Made by a program: the position numbers and the translations under genes. The notes below the pieces were generated by a model. It was given only the letters and a program-made list of their open reading frames with translations. It was not told where the DNA came from and did not search any database. Positions 17,935 to 24,620 of a DNA stretch of 64,000 bases are shown piece after piece; position 1 is the first letter of the stretch; each line of letters opens with the position of its first letter. This DNA comes from Brevibacillus parabrevis. Lineage in GTDB: Bacteria > Bacillota > Bacilli > Brevibacillales > Brevibacillaceae. The stretch spans positions 372,001-436,000 of the forward strand of contig NZ_RHHV01000006.1 in NCBI RefSeq assembly GCF_003710905.1. The letters are read 5' to 3'.

Positions 17935-19449
17935 TTACGATACAGCCGCTTCCTGTCTCGTTTGGGACAAGAGCGCCCTAAATTCATCTCCTTGCAGCAC
18001 TTCTGCTTCCAGCAGCGTACCCAAACCAGTCTGGAACACCGCATCGTACTGGCGAAGCAAGCGGTGCGTCTCCTCCAGCAAACGGGACAAGAGTCGCTCT
18101 ACCTCATCGTGAATCCTCGTTTTGTCTACGTATTGCAGGTGGACAATCCCGAGGTCCGACATCCCGCTGGACACGATTTCCTGAGACATGCCCAGCGCTT
18201 GCTCGAAGTCGTTTTTGGAGCCGGTACTGCGTCCGCCGTAGTAGATTTCCTCTGCTACTGCTCCGGCGAGGCTGACCATGATCTGTTTCTCCAAAGCGTC
18301 CCTTGTGTACAAATAGCGGTCTTCCATCGGATTTTGCCGAACGTAGCCGAGCGCTTTGCCGCGCGGGCTGAGCGTTACTTGCGAGACAGAACCCGGACGC
18401 ACGACCTCACTGATGATCGCATGTCCCAATTCATGCAAGGCGACGCGCTTTTTCTCTTCCTCGGAAGCCTGGCGGTCGACTTTTTCTCCGAGCATGACCT
18501 TGTCTACGGCGTAAGCAAAATGCTTGGCCATGATCTTGTCGCTTTTGTCGCGCATGGCGTAAATCGCTGCCTCGTTCGCGACACTTTCCAACTGCGCTCC
18601 CGAGAAGCCGAACGTCTCCTGCGCCACCTTTTCCAACACCACATCCGCGCCCAGCGGCTTGTTTGCTGTATGGATGGTCAAAATCTGCTCGCGCGCAGGC
18701 TTGTCAGGCAAATCTACCGTAATGTGCCGATCAAAACGTCCTGGTCGAAGCAACGCGGCATCCAGCATGTCTTTGCGGTTCGTTGCCGCCATGACCAAAA
18801 TGCGCGGTTTCTCGCTCGTCGCTACGCCATCCATCTCGGTCAGCAGCTGGTTCAACGTTTGGTCGTACTCCCGTTGTTGCTGCCCATCCCTTTTTCCGCC
18901 GACAACATCAATCTCATCGATAAAAATAATCGCGCTGTCCTGTCCGTTTTTCTCGGCCATCGTCTTCGCCTCTTTAAACAGCTCACGGACACGCTGCGCT
19001 CCGACACCTACATACATCTCCACGAATTGCGAGCCGGAAGCCGCGACAAAGGCAGAGTTGGTGTAGTTCGCTGCCGCTTTTGCCATCAACGTCTTCCCGG
19101 TACCAGGAGGCCCGGTCAGCAGCACGCCTTTGATCGGACGAATGCCGTATTGCTCAATCTTGTCTTTGTAGACGAGAAAATCAAGCGATTCTTTCAGCTC
19201 TTTTTTGGCGCGTTCCTGACCGCCGATATCGGCAAACTGCACGTCCGACTTGGGAATCTCGTGCTTGTTCTGCTTCCGTTTGCCGCCGAGCGCCACATTG
19301 CCGCCCTGACCGTTTTGCTGACGGATGACGAGGAAATAAATCGCCCCCAGCACGGCGGCGAACAAAATAAACGGTGTGATATTCACGCCCAGAAACACAA
19401 GAAAAACGAGTATCGCAGGAACGACGCCGATCAGTACCTCTTTACCCAC
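17935..19449 (-). CDS. FtsH-like membrane AAA+ zinc protease lacking the extracytoplasmic domain
   Basis: Membrane-anchored ATP-dependent protease paralog, 504 residues (FtsH is usually about 600-650). Two hydrophobic helices (about 5-21 and 26-43) are joined by only a few residues, so the usual outer domain of roughly 70 residues is missing. Walker A GPPGTGKT is at 113-120, pore loop FVEM near 142, Walker B IIFIDEID near 174-181 and arginine fingers at RPGRFDR. The zinc site HELGH is at 339-343, with a third ligand candidate Asp414 (KNDFEQA). All catalytic elements are present, so it should be active. It overlaps the upstream membrane-protein gene by 8 bases. The housekeeping ftsH is presumably elsewhere. 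Confidence 0.9.
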   Translation of the reverse strand: MGKEVLIGVVPAILVFLVFLGVNITPFILFAAVLGAIYFLVIRQQNGQGGNVALGGKRKQNKHEIPKSDVQFADIGGQERAKKELKESLDFLVYKDKIEQYGIRPIKGVLLTGPPGTGKTLMAKAAANYTNSAFVAASGSQFVEMYVGVGAQRVRELFKEAKTMAEKNGQDSAIIFIDEIDVVGGKRDGQQQREYDQTLNQLLTEMDGVATSEKPRILVMAATNRKDMLDAALLRPGRFDRHITVDLPDKPAREQILTIHTANKPLGADVVLEKVAQETFGFSGAQLESVANEAAIYAMRDKSDKIMAKHFAYAVDKVMLGEKVDRQASEEEKKRVALHELGHAIISEVVRPGSVSQVTLSPRGKALGYVRQNPMEDRYLYTRDALEKQIMVSLAGAVAEEIYYGGRSTGSKNDFEQALGMSQEIVSSGMSDLGIVHLQYVDKTRIHDEVERLLSRLLEETHRLLRQYDAVFQTGLGTLLEAEVLQGDEFRALLSQTRQEAAVS

Positions 19450-19969
19450 GAGCCGTCACCTCTTTTGCCTCGGAACGGGGAACAATCGTATAAAAGTCCT
19501 CCGTTCCTTTTTTCAAATAAACGTAGATGTTTGCGTCATCCATAAAAGCATCTGCCGCATCGAGCTTGTTCGTCTGTTTCCACTCCGCAATCAAGGCAGG
19601 AATGCGGCTGTATTGATGCAAATCCAGCGCTTCGGTGAAAATAAACTGGCCGCTTTTCCAAACCTGTGTCATGGCTTCCGACTGATTCGCTACCACGATA
19701 GCGACTTGCTTGTCGCCCGCAATATTTTTCGTTCGCGCAACCAGATCGCGATACTCCGCCGGAAATGCCTGCGGATTCGTCACTTTTACATCTATCTGAA
19801 TTTTATCTTTGCCTACATGAAAATTACTGAGTGTAGCTGATTGCATCTGGCTGACTTCTGTACGGATCGGCTCTTCAATCTCCATCTTCTGATACAAGAA
19901 CCATCCTCCAAACAGGAGAGCCAGTGTCGCCAGCAAGGACAACCCGATTGCACTTTTTTTCAACTGCAC
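19442..19969 (-). CDS. Hypothetical single-pass membrane protein upstream of the FtsH-like protease
   Basis: I do not recognise this protein of about 175 residues. It has one N-terminal membrane helix (about residues 5-22) followed by a soluble domain expected outside the cell, with no cysteine pairs or catalytic motifs visible. GTG 19967-19969 is favoured because a G-rich Shine-Dalgarno (GGGGGGA) lies 5-11 bases upstream; an ATG 15 bases earlier would consume that site. Its stop overlaps the start of the FtsH-like gene, so it is a candidate partner or substrate adaptor supplying the outer domain that protease lacks. Confidence 0.75.
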   Translation of the reverse strand: MQLKKSAIGLSLLATLALLFGGWFLYQKMEIEEPIRTEVSQMQSATLSNFHVGKDKIQIDVKVTNPQAFPAEYRDLVARTKNIAGDKQVAIVVANQSEAMTQVWKSGQFIFTEALDLHQYSRIPALIAEWKQTNKLDAADAFMDDANIYVYLKKGTEDFYTIVPRSEAKEVTARG

Positions 19970-20074
19970 AGCTAGTCCCCCCATATCGCGTTCTCGTTTT
20001 CTCTCTTGTCAACGAACCCAGTATATCACATGAGTATATCAATTTTTTATACAGATGTTGGGTGGCATGCCAAA

Positions 20075-20103
20075 CAGGCCTTTTCCAACAAGGAAAAGAC
20101 CTG
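20075..20103 (-). terminator. Hairpin after tseB
   Basis: Stem caggccttttcc / ggaaaagacctg with a 5-base loop, 38 bases after the tseB stop. The T-tract on the minus strand is short (TTT), so termination may be partial. Confidence 0.5.
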
Positions 20104-20140
20104 TCGCGAGCGTATATACCATCTGGGTCAAAACAAGCAA

Positions 20141-20620
20141 TCAGGTAGGCGACAATACATAAGAAGCGAGCAGGGCGCCACTGAACAAGTCATAGTGCAA
20201 GTAATGATAGCGACCGTTTGCATCCTTCACGGTCACTTCCCAAAACTTCTTGTCCTTTTCAAGTCCGGGCACGATATGGGTAATCTCGGACTTCGGAAAA
20301 GCCTTGTTTACCGCATCCTCCACATTTTTGCGCGGAACGGCAAGATCCATGCGATCAAACGATACTTTGTCTGCGGTCATCCAGGCTACTACAGGCGTAC
20401 CGGCTTTGTTCTTCCCGATCACCACGGCATAGCTTTCCGTACCGCGATATTCGTCGATGGATTCGATTTCGGCAATCGTCGTCCTCGTCTGCACCCACTC
20501 ACGTACGGTCGCATCGAATTGCGTGCGCTCTCCTGCTACGGAAGCAGTCAAATGATAGGCGAATCCCGCGATTGTCAACAACAGCGCGGCGATTACTCCC
20601 ACGATAATTCTCACTAACAC
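20141..20620 (-). CDS. tseB: TseB/YpmB-like cell-wall elongation protein (DUF5590)
   Basis: Single-pass membrane protein with an extracytoplasmic cystatin/PepSY-like domain. In B. subtilis YpmB (TseB) works with the elongation penicillin-binding protein PBP2A. The 159 residues have one N-terminal helix (about 3-22). The family features follow: YRGTESYAVVIGKNKAG, a TADKVSFDR segment and KFWEVTVKD near the end. The short YpmB length and the location between the dinG and asnS parts of the syntenic block support the call. Start GTG 20618-20620 has AAAGGAG about 11 bases upstream. Confidence 0.8.
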   Translation of the reverse strand: MLVRIIVGVIAALLLTIAGFAYHLTASVAGERTQFDATVREWVQTRTTIAEIESIDEYRGTESYAVVIGKNKAGTPVVAWMTADKVSFDRMDLAVPRKNVEDAVNKAFPKSEITHIVPGLEKDKKFWEVTVKDANGRYHYLHYDLFSGALLASYVLSPT

Positions 20621-20650
20621 GTTTTTGGTAACTCCTTTATGCGGTTGACA

Positions 20651-21346
20651 TTACAATCGGAAACGAAGCTGGTCCTGTTTGATCCCCGCCACGGTTCTGA
20701 TTTGCATTTCCAGCTCCAGTTGGCGAAGCGCGCCTGTGTCAGGCTCATACCAGAGCTGATATTCGATGTTGATCCCTTTGGCAAGCTCAGGGGTAATATC
20801 AGCGATCGGAAAGGACGGCCCGAGCCACATCGCCAACAAGGATGTCACTTTTTCCGGCGGCACCGTGAGACGATAACCGCTCCAGTCGCTTCCCGAAGTA
20901 TCGGCGATCGTCTGCGGCTCGACCGATGACAGCACGCTTTGCAACAGGACAGCGTGTTCATACGGCGTAAACAGGGCGTAAGGGAGTGCTGCATGATCCT
21001 GAACTTGTCCGTCTATTGTTACGGTAACCGGCTGCTCCTGGTTACGGCTGATGGCCAGCTTGTGCCCGCCGATTTCTCCGTCCAGGCTGAATGTCTCATG
21101 CCGATAGCGGCCATTCAGCGCTTGGTCCTGCATGTAAACGAGAAACGAGCGCTCCTCTGACCGAGTCAGCTGTTCCAAAAGTTGCGGCACGGCATACGCC
21201 TCTCGTTTGCCAATCAAGCCCTGTTCATTCCCGGCATCGGCAGCTGAACGGTTCCACAAACCAAAAGAGCCGAGCGCCATCCCGAGGCCAAACAGGCCGA
21301 GAAAGATCGGGATCAGCCACCATAGCTGTTTGGGCCGGACGTACAT
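20651..21346 (-). CDS. Hypothetical membrane-anchored extracytoplasmic protein
   Basis: Unrecognised protein of about 231 residues. It has one N-terminal hydrophobic helix (about 10-30) followed by a secreted domain without cysteines. Repeated charged beta-like segments (GEIGGHKLAIS, VTVTIDGQVQ) are reminiscent of lipoprotein/YycH-type domains, but no family is certain. ATG 21344-21346 is chosen because GGGGGA lies 7-12 bases upstream. It lies 30 bases ahead of tseB and probably shares its transcript, which hints at a cell-envelope role. Confidence 0.75.
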   Translation of the reverse strand: MYVRPKQLWWLIPIFLGLFGLGMALGSFGLWNRSAADAGNEQGLIGKREAYAVPQLLEQLTRSEERSFLVYMQDQALNGRYRHETFSLDGEIGGHKLAISRNQEQPVTVTIDGQVQDHAALPYALFTPYEHAVLLQSVLSSVEPQTIADTSGSDWSGYRLTVPPEKVTSLLAMWLGPSFPIADITPELAKGINIEYQLWYEPDTGALRQLELEMQIRTVAGIKQDQLRFRL

Positions 21347-21481
21347 CTGGCGTTCCCCCTGTCCCATTTTTGTCATAGCCTATGCTATACGGGAAGGTTT
21401 TAGAACGGCACGGAAAACTTGCTAATCATAGCTCGGGGCCAAGCGGTCATACTACTTATACACCCGCAAGGAGGTGAGCGC

Positions 21482-21643
21482 GTGAAGTCGCCGCAACAAA
21501 ACGCATCTCCTGACATACTTGGGTTTTTGCTACAAGAATACCGCGTCTCCTGGGCTGGACTGTCTTCTCCCTTGCGTCAACTGTCGCACACACCCACACT
21601 GCATTTTCGCCATCATCCCCTGACAGAGCTGTGGCGAAAATGA
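21482..21643 (+). CDS. Possible small protein (53 aa), plus strand
   Basis: Short open frame starting GTG 21482 with an excellent Shine-Dalgarno (AAGGAGGTGA) 4 bases upstream, the strongest ribosome site in this gap. The product is 53 residues, neutral to basic, with no membrane helix; it begins MKSPQQNASPDILGF and ends HPLTELWRK. No family is recognised. It is divergent from the upstream minus-strand membrane gene and convergent with mtaD. Upstream TTGCTA and TATACA boxes are poorly spaced, so a promoter is not established. Confidence 0.45.
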   Translation: MKSPQQNASPDILGFLLQEYRVSWAGLSSPLRQLSHTPTLHFRHHPLTELWRK

Positions 21644-21695
21644 GCACGGCACGATGTAATACCCAAATTCCCCTACCTACACCTACACTCCCTTA

Positions 21696-21719
21696 CTCCT
21701 GTCCCACACCAGACAGGAG
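21696..21719. terminator. Hairpin between the small ORF and mtaD
   Basis: Perfect 8-bp stem ctcctgtc / gacaggag with an 8-base loop, between two convergent genes. T-tracts are poor on both sides. Confidence 0.45.
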
Positions 21720-21723
21720 CCTT

Positions 21724-23028
21724 TTACCGTTTCAGCGCAGCGAATACGCGATTGGCTTCGTAGATGGCACGCTCTTCGTCGATGGTGAGCAGCTTGTGGT
21801 TGCGCATCAGGAACTTGCCCGCAACGATTGTGTCTTTGACATCACGGCCGTTTGCCGCATACACGACATGGGAAATCGGCTCATGCGCAGGATGGAAATG
21901 CGCCTGGTGGCTGTCGAGAACGATCAGGTCAGCCTTTTTGCCTACTTCAATGCTGCCGAGCGTATCAGCCTGGAACACACCGTCTGCCCCGTAGCGAGTA
22001 GCCATGCGCAGCGCCTCTTCAGCCGGAACGGCTACCGGGTCGTTGTTCACGCCTTTGTGCAAAATCGCTGCGAGTTTCAGTTCTTCAAACAGGTTGAGGT
22101 TGTTGTTGCTCGCCGAGCTGTCTGTTCCGAGCGAAACGCTCACGCCTTTTGCCAGCATTTTCGGTACAGGTGCTACCCCGCTTGCCAGCTTCAGGTTGCT
22201 GACGACGTTATGGGAAACTTTCACTTGATATTTTGCCAAAATGTCAATCTCTTCATCCGTCAAATGCACGGCGTGGGCAACCAGTGTAGGGCGGTTGAAC
22301 ATGCCCAGCTTTTCCAGGTGAGCGACTGGACGCAAACCGTAATCTTTCTCGTTTTGCCCCACTTCCCATGCCGTTTCAGACATGTGGATATGCAGCGGCA
22401 AAGACAGCTCGTCCGCTTTTTCAATAATTTGGCTGATAAACTCAGGCGAGCACGTATACGGTGCATGCGGTGCCATCATTACGGTGATACGGCCATCCGC
22501 CTGGTTGTGCCATTCTTTGGCAAAAGCGGTCGCATCGCGCAGCTTGGTCTGTCTTTCTTCCTCGGAGCACAGACCGATCATGCCGCGGCACAGGCGGGCA
22601 CGCATGCCGGATGCATCGACTGCCTTGGCTACTTCGTCCATATGATCGTACATATCGACGAATGTCGTGGTTCCGGTACGGATCATTTCAATCAGGGACA
22701 GTTGGGTTCCCCATTTGACAGAATCAGCGGTAAATTGCGCTTCCAGCGGCCACATTTTCTCTTCCAGCCATTGTTGCAACGGCAAATCGTCCGCATAGCC
22801 ACGCAAAAGCGACATGCCCGCGTGTCCGTGTGTATTGATCAAACCAGGCAGGATGAAGTCGCCTTTTTGGTCGATGACTTCATCGTAGCCTGCATCGGAA
22901 AGGTCTTCAGGGGTAGGGCCTACATATGTGATTTTGTCGCCTTCGAACGCGACAGCTCCATCGTGGATAACCTCGTTTTGTTCATTTACCGTAATCACTG
23001 TTGCGTGGATGAGGATGGTCTTTTTCAT
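21724..23028 (-). CDS. mtaD: 5-methylthioadenosine/S-adenosylhomocysteine deaminase (amidohydrolase)
   Basis: Zinc-dependent deaminase of the TRZ/ATZ amidohydrolase family, acting on methylthioadenosine or S-adenosylhomocysteine in the cytoplasm. The 434 residues contain all ligands in order: NTHGHAGMS (HxH-type), PHAPYTCS, HIHMSET, HAVHL and GTDSSASNN with the catalytic Asp. The beta-sandwich closes with GSIEVGKKADLIVLD. It follows rex by 15 bases on the minus strand. Related guanine- or chlorohydrolase-type activities cannot be excluded from sequence alone. Confidence 0.88.
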   Translation of the reverse strand: MKKTILIHATVITVNEQNEVIHDGAVAFEGDKITYVGPTPEDLSDAGYDEVIDQKGDFILPGLINTHGHAGMSLLRGYADDLPLQQWLEEKMWPLEAQFTADSVKWGTQLSLIEMIRTGTTTFVDMYDHMDEVAKAVDASGMRARLCRGMIGLCSEEERQTKLRDATAFAKEWHNQADGRITVMMAPHAPYTCSPEFISQIIEKADELSLPLHIHMSETAWEVGQNEKDYGLRPVAHLEKLGMFNRPTLVAHAVHLTDEEIDILAKYQVKVSHNVVSNLKLASGVAPVPKMLAKGVSVSLGTDSSASNNNLNLFEELKLAAILHKGVNNDPVAVPAEEALRMATRYGADGVFQADTLGSIEVGKKADLIVLDSHQAHFHPAHEPISHVVYAANGRDVKDTIVAGKFLMRNHKLLTIDEERAIYEANRVFAALKR

Positions 23029-23043
23029 GACTACACTCCATTC

Positions 23044-23667
23044 TTACGTTAAGTAGTAGGCCAGGCTCTGCAAATTGGAAGTCACATCCGCATAGTGGAT
23101 GCGCACATCCTTTTTCGCGCGAATTGTCGTAGGAGCAAAATTGAGGATTCCCTTGATACCCGCTTGAGTCAACTGATCACATACGGATTGCGCAGCCGGT
23201 GCGGGCACGGTGATAATCGCCAGCTTGATTTGTCTTTGCGCAATCGTGTCCGCCAGCTCATTCAATGGCTGAATCGGGATGCCCGCCACTTCTTTTCCCA
23301 GCTTGCCGGGATCATTGTCAAAAATGGCCGCAATCCGCATGTTATCTTTCAAATAAGCGTTGTAGTTGCTGATCGCATGGCCCAAATGGCCTGCTCCAAC
23401 GAGCGCGACGCGTATCTCATCCGTCAGCTTCAAAATCTGGCGAATTTTTTCCACCAAGTAATTGACGTCATAGCCAATTCCTTTTTTCCCGAAATCGCCG
23501 AATGTTGCCAGGTCTTTTCGGATTTGGGCCGGATTCACATCCAAGTTTTTGCCCATTTGCTGGGAGGAAACAGTAGTTACCTCGTTTTGCTGCAAATAGC
23601 TGAGGTAACGCAGATAAATCGGCAGGCGGCGGACGACCGCTTCCGAAATCTTTTCGTGTTTAGCCAC
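23044..23667 (-). CDS. rex: Redox-sensing transcriptional repressor Rex
   Basis: Dimeric repressor that reads the NADH/NAD+ ratio and controls fermentative and respiratory genes. The 207-residue protein has an N-terminal winged helix (VVRRLPIYLRYLSYL, then NPAQIRKDLATFGDFGKKGIGYDV) and a Rossmann domain (VALVGAGHLGHAI). The domain-swap helix at the C-terminus ends VTSNLQSLAYYL. Length and motifs are standard. Start GTG 23665-23667 has GGGGGGAAG upstream. The lipoprotein gene precedes it by 15 bases. Confidence 0.96.
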   Translation of the reverse strand: MAKHEKISEAVVRRLPIYLRYLSYLQQNEVTTVSSQQMGKNLDVNPAQIRKDLATFGDFGKKGIGYDVNYLVEKIRQILKLTDEIRVALVGAGHLGHAISNYNAYLKDNMRIAAIFDNDPGKLGKEVAGIPIQPLNELADTIAQRQIKLAIITVPAPAAQSVCDQLTQAGIKGILNFAPTTIRAKKDVRIHYADVTSNLQSLAYYLT

Positions 23668-23682
23668 GCTCGGTCTTCCCCC

Positions 23683-24579
23683 CTATTTCTTTTGCTTGAA
23701 TACCCTGTAATCTTTCCCGTTGGACAAGATCGTGATCGATCCGTCCCGGCCCGTCATATACGTCTCCGCCCACGACTCGCCCAACCGCTCCAGCACCTCG
23801 GTCTTGCCCTCTTTTTGCATGTCGCGCTCTGTATTGCTCTGGATGATGGCGACCTGAGGATCAACCCGGGAGAGAAAAGGCTGCGAAGTTCCTTGATTGC
23901 TGCCCTGGTCTCCCACTTTCAGCACAGCCGACTTCAACTGCTCGGGATGGCGGGCGAGCAAGCGCTCCTCGGCCTGTTCGTTGATGCCGCTCACAAACAA
24001 AAACCGCAACTGATCATGCGTCAGCGCAAAAACGAGCGAATTGTTTTGCGGCGACAAAAACAGCGGCTCGCTGGGCAGCAGTACATCCATCGTGATGTCG
24101 GTGTCGAGAATCAGCTCCTGGTTCTCCTCGAGTTCTCTTTGCTTCGCGATCTTGTCGTACGGAACGAACTGGCGGATCGAAGGCGCAATCAGCTTGGGCA
24201 CAATGACGGAATCAATGATGATTTGCTGGTGTAAAAAAGGGAATCCTCCTGCATGTTCAGGCTGATCGTTCGTCAAGACCAGATAGTCCAGGCGCGTCAA
24301 CTTCGCAGCGGAAAGATGCGCGGCCAAAGCTGGCCAATCCTCCGCGCTGCCCGTATCAATCAGCATGGTTTTCCCGCTCGGCATCCGCACCAAGGTGCTT
24401 TCTCCATGAGGAAGCGCCCAGTAAGTGATGACAAGACCCGTAAACTCCGCTTCGTTCTCGGTTGCAAACGGGTCGTCCACCTTAACGGCTTCCTGCAAAT
24501 GGGTATCGATGGAGCATGAACATAGCAATGCCACACATGCGACGAGAAGCAGCCAGGCCCACTTTTTTTTCCATAACAT
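23683..24579 (-). CDS. ComEC-type metallo-beta-lactamase-fold lipoprotein with lost metal ligands
   Basis: 298 residues with a lipoprotein-like N-terminus (hydrophobic stretch ending LLCSCS; Cys22 likely lipidated). A ComEC/Rec2-style beta-lactamase-fold domain follows: TYWALPHGESTLVRMPSGKTMLIDTGS, then LDYLVLTNDQPEHAGG. In active relatives the latter reads like T-H-P-x-x-D-H, and a later LKVGHHGS. Here these are T-N-D-Q-P-E-H and LKVGDQGS, so the first His, the Asp and the later His pair are all replaced. It is probably a non-catalytic surface protein. It is located between dinG and rex on the minus strand. Function is unknown. Confidence 0.8.
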   Translation of the reverse strand: MLWKKKWAWLLLVACVALLCSCSIDTHLQEAVKVDDPFATENEAEFTGLVITYWALPHGESTLVRMPSGKTMLIDTGSAEDWPALAAHLSAAKLTRLDYLVLTNDQPEHAGGFPFLHQQIIIDSVIVPKLIAPSIRQFVPYDKIAKQRELEENQELILDTDITMDVLLPSEPLFLSPQNNSLVFALTHDQLRFLFVSGINEQAEERLLARHPEQLKSAVLKVGDQGSNQGTSQPFLSRVDPQVAIIQSNTERDMQKEGKTEVLERLGESWAETYMTGRDGSITILSNGKDYRVFKQKK

Positions 24580-24620
24580 TTATTTTATCACCTAAATCCC
24601 TGCTAGACTATTGCTTCATT

